Source: Flavobacteriales bacterium UBA2669
GTDB taxonomy: Bacteria; Bacteroidota; Bacteroidia; Flavobacteriales_E; Vicingaceae
NCBI GenBank assembly: GCA_002359215.1
Contig: DEMN01000013.1
Span: 62,001-126,000, forward strand
DNA length: 64,000 nucleotides
Direction of reading: 5' to 3'
Each line of letters opens with the position of its first letter. The first letter of the stretch is position 1. A program made the position numbers and the translations under genes. Below the pieces are notes generated by a model, which worked only from the letters and a program-made list of their open reading frames with translations, had not been told where the DNA came from and did not search any database. This document shows, piece by piece, positions 1-7,080 of the stretch.

Positions 1-396
1 TTTTTGCAATAGTTCCAACAATTGTGTTTGTTGTTCCAAAAAAACGCTTATTACCGAGTTATCTAAATTGCTATTTAAAGGATTTTTATCCTTAAAAGTT
101 TTCATCTTGTTTAGCTTCTCTTTGGGAAGCATGCTATTGGCAAAATAATTGCCCAACCAACCGCTTTTAAAAGTCGCTTCACTTGTTGTGTTGGAAGTGG
201 TTATGGCTTTTTCTATCTCAGGGATATAATAATCGCCATATCGGTTTAAATGCTCTAAACATTCTAAAACATTCCAGCTTTCGGGTGATTTTCTGTGAGT
301 AAGCACCTCCAGAGGTAGGTGTTCTATTGATTTAACATAATTGATGTGTTGTTCAATTTTAGCTGCTAATTCCTGTAGTAATGTTGCTGATTTCAT
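1..396 (-). CDS. DinB-family protein, C-terminus cut by the window edge
   Basis: An open frame reads on the minus strand from an ATG at 396 to the left edge, 132 codons with no stop. The N-terminus begins MKSATLLQELAAKIEQH, and residues about 40-60 carry ESWNVLECLEHLNRYGDYY, which fits the first helices of DinB/YfiT-like four-helix-bundle proteins; the His in ECLEHLNRY is the likely first metal ligand. Members are metal-binding proteins, some of them thiol transferases or hydrolases; the substrate here is unknown. The remaining helices and metal ligands lie outside the window, so completeness cannot be judged. The family call rests on motif recognition only. Confidence 0.7.
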   Translation of the reverse strand, partial: MKSATLLQELAAKIEQHINYVKSIEHLPLEVLTHRKSPESWNVLECLEHLNRYGDYYIPEIEKAITTSNTTSEATFKSGWLGNYFANSMLPKEKLNKMKTFKDKNPLNSNLDNSVISVFLEQQTQLLELLQK

Positions 397-454
397 TGTC
401 TTCTATTTTTTAGACAAAATTGTTCACTTTTCACTTCATAAAAATTGATTGAAA

Positions 455-979
455 TCAAGATTTTTTCAATCTGGATAAGGTTTCCGGAGTAATTCGTAAA
501 TAATTGGCAATGAATTTATTAGGAATTTCTTGAAACAACTGCGGACTTCTCTTCAGCACTCTGTTATATCTTTCTTTGGGTGAAGTGGTAAGGATGTCTT
601 TTTCTCTTTCTATTTGCTGAAGTACCAACTCTTCGAGCATGGAAATCCACATTTGTTGGTTCTCACCGCTCTCATTAACAAAATCTATAAATTGCTGTTT
701 GGGAATTACCCTAATCTTCGACTTTTTAATTGCTTGTATATAAAAATCGGAAGCTTGTTCTGTTAGAAAAGAATCTAAGGAAACAATTAAATCATTGTTA
801 TAACCAAAGCGAATAATTTGCTCTTCATCTTCGTCCATAACAAAAACACAGAGACTTCCACTTTCTACAAAATAAATGTTGGTATCTGTAGTTCCGCCAA
901 GTTTTAAAAAATCGTTTTTTAGTAAGGTAATTTGTTTACCGTTTTTTACTGCGGAATGAATAAACTCCTCAAAACTCAT
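455..979 (-). CDS. Crp/Fnr-family transcriptional regulator
   Basis: 174 aa. Residues about 15-100 form a cNMP-binding-like beta-roll (IYFVESGSLCVFV, then IIRFGYNNDLIVSLDSFL), and residues about 133-174 form a short winged helix-turn-helix (SPKERYNRVLKR, then FIANYLRITPETLSRLKK). The cyclic-nucleotide phosphate-binding signature of true CRP is absent, and there is no Cys set for an Fnr-type FeS cluster, so the effector is unknown. This is typical of the small Crp-like regulators of Bacteroidota. The ATG abuts the stop codon of the upstream membrane-protein gene with no gap, so the two are probably co-translated. It could act on that membrane protein or on remote targets. Confidence 0.88.
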   Translation of the reverse strand: MSFEEFIHSAVKNGKQITLLKNDFLKLGGTTDTNIYFVESGSLCVFVMDEDEEQIIRFGYNNDLIVSLDSFLTEQASDFYIQAIKKSKIRVIPKQQFIDFVNESGENQQMWISMLEELVLQQIEREKDILTTSPKERYNRVLKRSPQLFQEIPNKFIANYLRITPETLSRLKKS

Positions 980-1384
980 TTATTTAGCTAATTTTCTACC
1001 CAAATATGCCATAGGAAAGTAAGCTCCTGCTAAATCTAAAATTAAAAACCAAGTTGGTGCAGGCAACATGTAAGCATTTATGGCTCCTCCCAAAAAGAAG
1101 AAAGCTCCTATAGCTAAAGCAAATTTAATTTTGTTGGTTGCTGCAATTTTAGCGGCAACAAATGCTCCTACTAAAGTACCTAAGGCATGAGCTAAAAATG
1201 GAAAAATATAATGCTCCGGACCAAATAAGTGCATGGTGCTTTTCAAACCTTCCATAGTGGTAATATCTGCTCCGTTTGGTGGTGGAATAATAGAGCCGCT
1301 TATCATAATAATTCCCATATTGACAGCACTACCCACTACTAAACCAACTACTACTGCTAAAATATTTCTAAGAATAGGATGCAT
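980..1384 (-). CDS. Small conserved membrane protein, unknown function
   Basis: 134 aa with four predicted membrane segments, at about residues 5-28, 59-82, 87-105 and 108-126. The helices contain many Gly and Ala, with GLVVGSAVN in the first and LGTLVGAFVAAKIAA in the second. Helix 1 is followed by an acidic/proline loop (IIPPPNGAD). I recognise it as a type of small integral membrane protein common in Bacteroidota but know no function. It is the first gene of a two-gene unit: its TAA touches the ATG of the Crp/Fnr gene. A promoter-like box lies 24 bp upstream of its ATG. Confidence 0.75.
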   Translation of the reverse strand: MHPILRNILAVVVGLVVGSAVNMGIIMISGSIIPPPNGADITTMEGLKSTMHLFGPEHYIFPFLAHALGTLVGAFVAAKIAATNKIKFALAIGAFFFLGGAINAYMLPAPTWFLILDLAGAYFPMAYLGRKLAK

Positions 1385-1407
1385 AATTTTTTGTTTTAAA
1401 TTAGATA

Positions 1408-1415
1408 CAAATATA
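1408..1415 (-). promoter_or_regulatory. -7 box (TATATTTG) for the membrane protein/Crp unit
   Basis: Read on the minus strand this is TATATTTG, a perfect match to the Bacteroidota housekeeping sigma -7 consensus TAnnTTTG, 24 bp upstream of the ATG at 1384. A TTTG further upstream (1429-1432) is closer than the usual 19-21 bp spacing, so only the -7 element is supported. Confidence 0.45.
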
Positions 1416-1550
1416 TTGAAATAAAATACAAATAGTAGAATTAAAACCCTGTACTATAAACTAAAAGAATATCTATCAGAACATTTATAAATTATAAGCA
1501 ATAACAAAATTTAATTTAAAATAACATTGTTAAAATGTAGTTTGACCTAA

Positions 1551-1997
1551 CTATTTTTTTTCAAACTTTATAAGAAAATAAAATATACCAATTGAAACTA
1601 ACACCCCTCCTAAAACAATTGTCGAAGCAGCATCATGATGTTCATAATCAAATATAATTAGTTTACGTGCTATTGCTAAGGCTGTAATTAGAACAACATC
1701 TTGTATTAATGTTTTTATTTCATGAGTTTTTAGAACTTTTAAAATAGAAGACATAAATTCTAAGCTTATTAATAAAGTCATAATTTTTCCAAAAATTGAT
1801 TGGTAATCCTCAAAGGTTATTTCTTCTGGTCTAAAGATATCTCTAAAAAATAAATCTATAAAATTTTGACCAATACGTACTATTGAAGCAAGTACTATTA
1901 AACCTATTATTAAAGTTAGAATAATTGTAATAACTTGTTCAAACCTTAAGAATATCTTTAAAAAATTATCAATAAAGGTTTCTTTCTTTTTTTCCAT
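1551..1997 (-). CDS. PsiE-like (phosphate-starvation-inducible E) membrane protein
   Basis: 148 aa with four membrane segments, at about residues 20-42, 68-88, 95-113 and 123-143. The third segment carries the PsiE-family signature VVLITALAIARKLIIFDY. PsiE proteins are small inner-membrane proteins of unknown biochemical role; E. coli PsiE is induced by phosphate starvation. The N-terminus is short and Lys-rich (MEKKKET), as expected for a cytoplasmic start. The gene is monocistronic, 154 bp upstream of the 1384 start and head-to-tail with ssb, from which it is separated by a strong terminator. The family call is good; induction by phosphate is not shown by the sequence. Confidence 0.8.
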   Translation of the reverse strand: MEKKKETFIDNFLKIFLRFEQVITIILTLIIGLIVLASIVRIGQNFIDLFFRDIFRPEEITFEDYQSIFGKIMTLLISLEFMSSILKVLKTHEIKTLIQDVVLITALAIARKLIIFDYEHHDAASTIVLGGVLVSIGIFYFLIKFEKK

Positions 1998-2084
1998 ATT
2001 GTTTATTATAATACCTTAAACATTAAAATAACTCATCAAAAGTAGTAAAAGAATAACATTTTAATTACTTTTTTATTTGTAATA

Positions 2085-2115
2085 AAAAAAGACGGAACAT
2101 CTGTCCGTCTTTTTT
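2085..2115 (-). terminator. Rho-independent terminator downstream of ssb
   Basis: The stem gacgga/tccgtc (2091-2096 with 2104-2109) is extended by A:T pairs and has a 7-nt loop. On the minus strand it is followed by a run of T (complement of 2083-2090). It lies 19 bp past the ssb stop codon. The flanking A and T runs make it potentially bidirectional. Confidence 0.85.
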
Positions 2116-2133
2116 AGCTTAGGTTTTAAGAAA

Positions 2134-2472
2134 TTATTTCTTTCCGCCTAACATGAGTAATTCATTTACTACTACTTCGGTAATGTATTTTTTATTACCT
2201 TCTTTATCTTCGTAGCTTCTGCTGGTTAACTTACCTTCAATAGCTACTTCATTTCCTTTAGTAAGGTATTTCTCTACTATTTCGGCTGTTTTTCCCCAAG
2301 CTACTAAGTTGTGCCACTGTGTTTCTTTAACTGTTTCGCCTTTAGCATTTTTATACGATTCGTTGGTGGCAATAGCAAATTTGGCTAATTTTTTACCGCT
2401 TTCTAGGTTAATAATTTCAGGTGCATTACCTAAATTTCCGATTAATTGTACTTTGTTTTTTAAATTGTTCAT
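2134..2472 (-). CDS. ssb: Single-stranded DNA-binding protein
   Basis: 112 aa, one OB fold. Recognisable parts are NKVQLIGNLGNAPEI at the N-terminus, the WHNLVAWGKTAEIVEKYL block at about residues 53-70, and the strand GNEVAIEGKLTSRSYEDKEG that follows. It binds ssDNA as an oligomer during replication and repair. The protein stops just after the OB fold (ends LLMLGGKK) and lacks the acidic DDDLPF-type tail that recruits partner proteins; short SSBs of this kind are common in Bacteroidota and usually coexist with a longer one. It is monocistronic with its own terminator. A promoter-like TTACTTTG lies at 2542-2549 on the minus strand. Confidence 0.92.
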   Translation of the reverse strand: MNNLKNKVQLIGNLGNAPEIINLESGKKLAKFAIATNESYKNAKGETVKETQWHNLVAWGKTAEIVEKYLTKGNEVAIEGKLTSRSYEDKEGNKKYITEVVVNELLMLGGKK

Positions 2473-2894
2473 AATACTAAAATTTAAAAGGTTTATAAAA
2501 AGTTTTATTTGGTAATCCTGATTCGTTCAGAATTGATGGTGCAAAGTAAAGACGGCTCTAAAAAAACACTCGGTTTCTAATTAGTTACTTTCGCTTATTA
2601 TCAATTGTAGTCGTTTGTAAATGATTTTTATTATTGATTTACAACTACTTAATTCTTTTTATTGCTTTACTCTTTTTCTTCTCTGACGAAACTTAGTGGA
2701 GATCAGAAATCCATTATAACAATAAATACTTATAGGTATTGGACTCCTTATCTTCGCTACGCTTCGTAAGGAGAGATGTAAATTGGTGCATAGTAGAAAA
2801 ATTGGTTTTTTGTAACAAATGTTACTGTAGGTTTAAATATTCTTGTTGAACTTTGTGTCATAAAAAATAACATGAACTTTTAAATTTATAAACT
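2473..2894. other. 422-bp intergenic region between ssb and the DUF302 operon
   Basis: The two flanking genes diverge here. On the ssb side there is a TTACTTTG box (minus strand, 2542-2549). In the middle is a hairpin, ctcctta at 2744-2750 pairing with taaggag at 2767-2773, with a GC-richer loop that stands out from its AT-rich surroundings like a dispersed palindromic repeat. On the DUF302 side is the inverted repeat at 2812-2825. No credible ORF is seen. Confidence 0.5.
2812..2825 (+). promoter_or_regulatory. Inverted repeat GTAACA-AA-TGTTAC, probable Crp/Fnr-type operator
   Basis: A perfect 6-2-6 inverted repeat 70 bp upstream of the DUF302 start. A degenerate -7 box GAACTTTG (2848-2855) puts the likely transcription start near 2862, so the palindrome centre falls close to -43, where a class II Crp/Fnr activator binds. 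The symmetry and spacing are seen in the sequence; the identity of the bound regulator is inference. Confidence 0.5.
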
Positions 2895-3281
2895 ATGAGT
2901 TACTACTATACAAAAATTACTGATTATGGTTTTGATGAAGCCATAGAAAAAGTTACCGAAGAATTACAAAAAGAAGGTTTTGGCGTGCTTACCGAAATTG
3001 ATGTTACTGCTACTTTTAAGAAAAAAATTAATGTTGATTTCAGACCTTATCGAATTTTAGGTGCATGTAACCCTCATTTTGCTCATCAGGCGATACAAGC
3101 CGAAGAAAAAATAGGTACTATGCTTCCCTGTAATGTAATTGTCCAGCAATTAGATAATGGAAAAGTAGAAGTATCAGCAGTTAACCCAATGGCTTCTATG
3201 ATGGCTGTAAAAAATGATGCCTTAGAAGATATTGCTACACAAGTAAGTAATAAACTAGAAAACGTAATAAAACAACTTTAA
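2895..3281 (+). CDS. DUF302 domain protein
   Basis: 128 aa, a single DUF302 domain: MSYYYTKITDYGFDEAIEKV, GFGVLTEIDV, YRILGACNPHFAHQAI, then LPCNVIVQQ. No signal peptide, so it is cytosolic. The conserved LGACNPHFAH motif has a Cys and a His that could bind a metal or thiol ligand, but no biochemical function is established for the family. It heads an operon with two rhodanese-domain proteins (12 bp and 6 bp gaps), which suggests a role in sulfur or redox handling, possibly under the palindromic operator upstream. Confidence 0.88.
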   Translation: MSYYYTKITDYGFDEAIEKVTEELQKEGFGVLTEIDVTATFKKKINVDFRPYRILGACNPHFAHQAIQAEEKIGTMLPCNVIVQQLDNGKVEVSAVNPMASMMAVKNDALEDIATQVSNKLENVIKQL

Positions 3282-3293
3282 AACCCAACTGCT

Positions 3294-3578
3294 ATGAACA
3301 TCGAGCAATTAATTTCAGAAAATAAAGGTACCATTGTAGACGTACGTACCCCAGAGGAATATATGTCGGGTAATCCGGTAGGTTCTATCAATATTCCGCT
3401 ACAAGAGGTAGTAAGCAGAATAGACGAAGTAAAAAGCTTACCTCAACCATTAATTTTATGTTGTGCCTCCGGTAACCGAAGCGGCATGGTAGAACAATTT
3501 TTATCTCAAAACGGTATCGAATGTTGTAATGCCGGTTCTTGGTTAGATGTAAATTATTATCAATCTAAAAACGTTTAA
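3294..3578 (+). CDS. Single-domain rhodanese-like sulfurtransferase (first copy)
   Basis: 94 aa. The N-terminal rhodanese motif is IVDVRTPEEYMSGN (residues 14-27), then GSINIPLQEV. The active-site loop is CASGNRSG with catalytic Cys57, preceded by a second Cys (C56); two more Cys sit at about 77-78 (ECCNAGSW). No signal peptide. Rhodaneses carry a persulfide sulfur on the catalytic Cys and pass it to an acceptor. The protein is close to a minimal rhodanese domain. It sits between DUF302 and a second rhodanese, all within 12 bp of each other, so one transcript is expected. The sulfur donor and acceptor are not revealed. Confidence 0.9.
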   Translation: MNIEQLISENKGTIVDVRTPEEYMSGNPVGSINIPLQEVVSRIDEVKSLPQPLILCCASGNRSGMVEQFLSQNGIECCNAGSWLDVNYYQSKNV

Positions 3579-3584
3579 TAAGTT

Positions 3585-3899
3585 ATGCTAAATACATTAA
3601 AACAGTTGTTGGGCTTAGGCCCAGCAACAGATTATGCTGATTTAATCAGGCAAAATGCCATTATTCTTGATGTAAGAACAAAAAATGAATTTAAATCGGG
3701 GAACATTAAAAAATCTATTAACATTCCTGTAGATGTATTACATAATAACTTAAAACACCTTAAAGATAAAAACAGACCCATTATTACTTGCTGTGCTTCC
3801 GGAGCAAGAAGCGCTATGGCAAAACGTATTTTAAAATCGCAAGGTTATACGCAAGTGTATAATGGCGGTGGTTGGCACAGGTTGCAGTCTAAAATTTAA
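3585..3899 (+). CDS. Single-domain rhodanese-like sulfurtransferase (second copy)
   Basis: 104 aa. Motifs are AIILDVRTKNEFKSGNIKKS (residues 25-44), INIPVDVL, and the active-site loop CASGARSAMAK with catalytic Cys70 preceded by Cys69; the C-terminus VYNGGGWHRL matches the end of the fold. It is clearly paralogous to the gene 6 bp upstream but carries an extra hydrophobic N-terminal helix (MLNTLKQLLGLG). Two tandem rhodaneses could relay sulfur or serve different acceptors. A terminator follows directly at the stop codon, ending the operon. Confidence 0.9.
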   Translation: MLNTLKQLLGLGPATDYADLIRQNAIILDVRTKNEFKSGNIKKSINIPVDVLHNNLKHLKDKNRPIITCCASGARSAMAKRILKSQGYTQVYNGGGWHRLQSKI

Positions 3900-3923
3900 A
3901 GTCCCAATTAGGAACTTTTTTTT
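3898..3923 (+). terminator. Terminator ending the DUF302-rhodanese operon
   Basis: The stem aaagtccc/ggaacttt (one mismatch) has the loop aatta and is followed by a run of T (to 3923). It begins inside the TAA stop of the second rhodanese gene. Confidence 0.75.
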
Positions 3924-3940
3924 ACACAAAGCCAATCATC

Positions 3941-4128
3941 ACTGTCATATCGATCGATATTTTACAAACTGAGGAACGAAGTTTAGTAAAATGAAGCTAG
4001 AGATATCTTATTGGTTAGGGGACTTGAAATCTCAATTAGCTGTATTGGTTTTAAAGAAAGAAGATGTTTCGACAGCATTTTTCTATTCCTCATACTTCGG
4101 AATGAAAAATATTGCTCAACATGACAGT
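3941..4128. repeat. 188-bp palindrome-ended intergenic element
   Basis: It begins actgtcat (3941-3948) and ends with the reverse complement atgacagt (4121-4128). Inside near the right end are gatgtttcgacagc and gctcaacatgacag, wording I recognise from dispersed intergenic repeats in many Bacteroidota genomes; the left half contains shorter inverted pieces. It fills the gap between two convergent genes and encodes nothing. Its repeat nature is inferred from the ends and the familiar wording; copy number cannot be seen here. Confidence 0.6.
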
Positions 4129-4139
4129 CACTTATAAAC

Positions 4140-5054
4140 TCATAAACTATCCAACACTTCATTCACTTTTTCATCTAGGCTTAAATTACCATCTATCCAA
4201 TTAATTTTAAAGCCGTTTTTTTCCATCTTTCTATACCAAGTTGCTTGCCGTTTAGCAAACTGGTGTATGGCAATATTTAATTGATTGAATAGTTCTTCTT
4301 TACTTATTTCGTTCAATAAATAAGCGGTTATCAATTTATATTCTAATCCGTAAAACTTAAGTTTGTCTGTAGAAACTTCTGCTTTTACCAATCCTTCTAC
4401 CTCTCCTATCATATCTTCATTTTCCAGACGTTGTTTTAAACGGGTGGTGATTCTTTCTCTTATAGTTGGTCTTTCAAAATGAATTCCAAATAAATGGTAA
4501 TTAAATGTGGGGAAATCTTTTATTAAAGCCTCATTTTCTTGCTGAAAAGCAGCAATTTCAATCGCTTTAATTAAACGCTCTTTATCTGCTGTATCTGTGG
4601 TATTATGTAGTTGTTTGTATTTTTTAAGAATTTCCACCAATTCTTCATTGGTTTTTAATACTAATTCACTTTTAAGTTCAGTATTTTCAGGGATAGCTAA
4701 CATTCTGTAGCCTTTTAAAACAGCTTCGAGATACAAACCTGTTCCTCCACATAAAATAGCTTGTTTATTTCTACCTTTTATATCCTCAAAAGCAGCTAAA
4801 AAATCCTTCTGAAACTCAAACACATTATACTCTTCTCCTGCATTTTTTATATCAATTAAATGATAAGGTATAGATTTTCCGTTTACTATAAAATCATTCA
4901 GATCCTTTCCTGAACCTATATCCATCCCTCTATAAACCTGACGAGAATCTGCACTAATAATTTCTCCATCAAGCTTTTCGCCCAAATGTGCTGCCAACTT
5001 AGTTTTTCCGGTAGCAGTAATGCCTAATATTACAATAAGATCGGTTTTGTTCAT
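4140..5054 (-). CDS. miaA: tRNA dimethylallyltransferase
   Basis: 304 aa, usual length. Walker A GITATGKT is at residues 11-18, followed by IISADSRQVYRGMDIGSGKD (about 33-52) with the catalytic Asp, then YHLIDI and AILCGGTGLYLEAVLKGY, the standard MiaA motif order; KRQATWYRKM is near the C-terminus. The enzyme adds a dimethylallyl group to N6 of A37 in tRNAs that read UNN codons. The start ATG overlaps the TGA of the upstream glycosyltransferase (ATGA, 5051-5054), so translation is coupled. Nothing is missing. Confidence 0.97.
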   Translation of the reverse strand: MNKTDLIVILGITATGKTKLAAHLGEKLDGEIISADSRQVYRGMDIGSGKDLNDFIVNGKSIPYHLIDIKNAGEEYNVFEFQKDFLAAFEDIKGRNKQAILCGGTGLYLEAVLKGYRMLAIPENTELKSELVLKTNEELVEILKKYKQLHNTTDTADKERLIKAIEIAAFQQENEALIKDFPTFNYHLFGIHFERPTIRERITTRLKQRLENEDMIGEVEGLVKAEVSTDKLKFYGLEYKLITAYLLNEISKEELFNQLNIAIHQFAKRQATWYRKMEKNGFKINWIDGNLSLDEKVNEVLDSL

Positions 5055-6250
5055 TTTGTAATTTGTAAATTCCTATATTTCAAAAGCAAATCTTTCATCG
5101 ATTGTTGTTCTTCTAAATTAATAGTTTTTAAAACTATATTAGCAGCTTCATTTATTGGTTGATTTATGTGAAAATTATCTCTACAAAAATGTAAAAATTT
5201 TAAGGTTTTAAAAGCATTAAACCATTTAAAAAGTAATTCTTTAAAATGTTTTGAATTAGTGGCATTCGCTCTAATTCTCTTTAAATTACTTTCAAAATCA
5301 TTCTCTTTTAAAAATGCTAATACGCTCTTTGGTAAAGGAATTTCATCATCGGAAAAGAGTAATTCACTAGTATCAAAAAATATTTTCAACTCTTTAAAAG
5401 AATTAAAATTATAAGTAAATAAAGTTTCATCATTATTATTTGTCCATTGCTGCATGGCTCTTCCTGTCCCGAAAGGTACTCGCTCTGAAATTCTGGGAGA
5501 AGGAAAAACTGTGGTAGTATTTATCTCAGTAAAGTTTCCCAATGGAATTACTTTTTGCAAAAAATAAAAATCCTCTCCGGCTTTCCGTTTGTTCATTCCA
5601 CCTTGTTTGTGGTAAATAGCTGCTCTAACCGCCATGCTTGAGCCAACAGTATGGAAGGCATAAGGCAATCCAACATAATGCAGTGCTTCTTTGTAATAAC
5701 GTAAATGAAGTTCGTACTGAATAATTCCATCATAAATTCGCTGCGAAAACTCATTTCCATCTATAGGATGCTCGAAATAAATGGAACAACCTACACTTTT
5801 TGGGTGTTGATTAAAATGGGATTCTATCGCTGAGAGGTAATTTTTAGCACATGTAGCATCTGCATCAAAGCAAACAATAATTCCATCTTTATTGCCAATA
5901 GAAGCCAATCTGTTGTATGCCTCATCCATTCCTATTTTTCGAGCTAAGCCAACACCTGCATCTTTTTTTGGTAAACCTGTTGCTTCAATAAATGAAAAAT
6001 GAATTTTATCTCGTTGATGAGTAGATGACCAAGCTAAAGCTTCATTCAAACTATATTGATTTTGTTCTAAAACTTCTTTTGAATCTGCTTCTGAAGAATT
6101 GATTACTGTAATTACCTCCACATTTGTTTGTGTCGGTTCACAATCATAAAGACTTTGAAGACTTTTAACCAAATTGGATTCGTTGTAGCAAGGTATTACA
6201 ACTATTATTGTTGTTGATGGATGAATAGGAATGTTATTGTGATGTTGCAC
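5051..6250 (-). CDS. Family 2-type glycosyltransferase (GT-A fold)
   Basis: 399 aa. GT2 hallmarks are TIIVVIPCYNESNLVKSLQS at residues 14-33, a donor-site Asp motif CFDADATC (128-135), and the later AGEDFYFLQKVIPLG acceptor-side block (about 223-237). The nucleotide insert before the Asp motif carries GVGLARKIGMDEA. No membrane segment is obvious, so it is probably a cytosolic or peripheral transferase. The first usable start is GTG at 6250; no ATG occurs near the expected N-terminus. It overlaps miaA by 4 bp. Donor and acceptor sugars cannot be predicted. Confidence 0.82.
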   Translation of the reverse strand: MQHHNNIPIHPSTTIIVVIPCYNESNLVKSLQSLYDCEPTQTNVEVITVINSSEADSKEVLEQNQYSLNEALAWSSTHQRDKIHFSFIEATGLPKKDAGVGLARKIGMDEAYNRLASIGNKDGIIVCFDADATCAKNYLSAIESHFNQHPKSVGCSIYFEHPIDGNEFSQRIYDGIIQYELHLRYYKEALHYVGLPYAFHTVGSSMAVRAAIYHKQGGMNKRKAGEDFYFLQKVIPLGNFTEINTTTVFPSPRISERVPFGTGRAMQQWTNNNDETLFTYNFNSFKELKIFFDTSELLFSDDEIPLPKSVLAFLKENDFESNLKRIRANATNSKHFKELLFKWFNAFKTLKFLHFCRDNFHINQPINEAANIVLKTINLEEQQSMKDLLLKYRNLQITK

Positions 6251-6308
6251 TTTTATTTATTTTCATCTGTTTATATTTATTTGTTATGGTCCATTATAAA
6301 CCTCTAAC

Positions 6309-7076
6309 CTAAATATGCTGATACACTTCTGCTACAAGCTTCTCTTGCGAGGGATAACTTATTAAAATTCCTTTTTGGGCTCCTTGGTAAACAAACATAC
6401 TGCTTGCTGCGACAGCACTTGCTCCATGTTGTACAGCTGTTAAAAAATCTGACGCTTGTTTCGCTCCTCCACAAATAACTAAAGGTAATGAGCTTGCTTC
6501 TGATATTTTTGAAATTAATGAATAATCATATCCTGAAAAAGTACCATCTAAATCGATAGAGTTGATAAACAATTCTCCAGCTCCACTTTCTTCTATTTGT
6601 TGTATAAATGCTAATAGTGGTGTTTTTACTTTTTTACTTCCGGAAACGGTATAAGCTTGTTGTTTGCCCAACCAATCTTTTTTTACATCTATAGAAGCTA
6701 CAATACTTTGCGAACCAAATATGTTAGCTGCCTCAGTAATTAAATTTAAATTAGTTGAAAGTGCCGAGTTAATAACTACTTTTTCTATACCTAATTTAAA
6801 AAGTTTTTCTATTTGGGATAAAGAATTTATTCCTCCACCATAAGCAAAAGGCATAAAAGCTTCTTCAGCAATTTCTTCAATTTTTTTATAGTTGGGGGTT
6901 CTTTTTTCTTTAGTAGCAGTAATGTCTAAAATTACAATTTCGTCAACTTCTTTTTCATTAAAAATTTTAACGGCATTAATTGGGTCACCAATATAATTAG
7001 GATTTTTAAAACGAATGGTTTTTACTAACTTTTCGTTTTGCAAGGTAAGTACCGGTATAACTCTTATTCTTCGCAT
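6309..7076 (-). CDS. HisF-like protein of the sugar-acetamidino (AglZ/WbuZ) type
   Basis: 255 aa TIM barrel with strong HisF resemblance: RIRVIPVL, KNPNYIGDPINAVKIFNEKE, FAYGGGI, INSALS, ICGGAKQASDF. The general acid/base Asp11 of histidine-pathway HisF is Thr11 here (VLTLQN), while Asp130 is kept (VASIDVKKD). Loss of Asp11 and the KTIRFKNPNYIGDP block are typical of HisF2/WbuZ/AglZ, which with a HisH partner supplies ammonia to a sugar amidotransferase that makes acetamidino groups on surface sugars. I start it at the ATG 7076, because the longer frame starts with TTG and adds non-homologous residues. It follows hisH by 4 bp. No amidotransferase (WbpG/PseA-like) gene is nearby. Confidence 0.85.
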   Translation of the reverse strand: MRRIRVIPVLTLQNEKLVKTIRFKNPNYIGDPINAVKIFNEKEVDEIVILDITATKEKRTPNYKKIEEIAEEAFMPFAYGGGINSLSQIEKLFKLGIEKVVINSALSTNLNLITEAANIFGSQSIVASIDVKKDWLGKQQAYTVSGSKKVKTPLLAFIQQIEESGAGELFINSIDLDGTFSGYDYSLISKISEASSLPLVICGGAKQASDFLTAVQHGASAVAASSMFVYQGAQKGILISYPSQEKLVAEVYQHI

Positions 7077-7080
7077 TGGT

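Noticed and set aside
2134..2472. Truncated SSB
   Set aside because: The frame ends naturally with a stop and a terminator directly after; short SSBs without acidic tail are normal in Bacteroidota.
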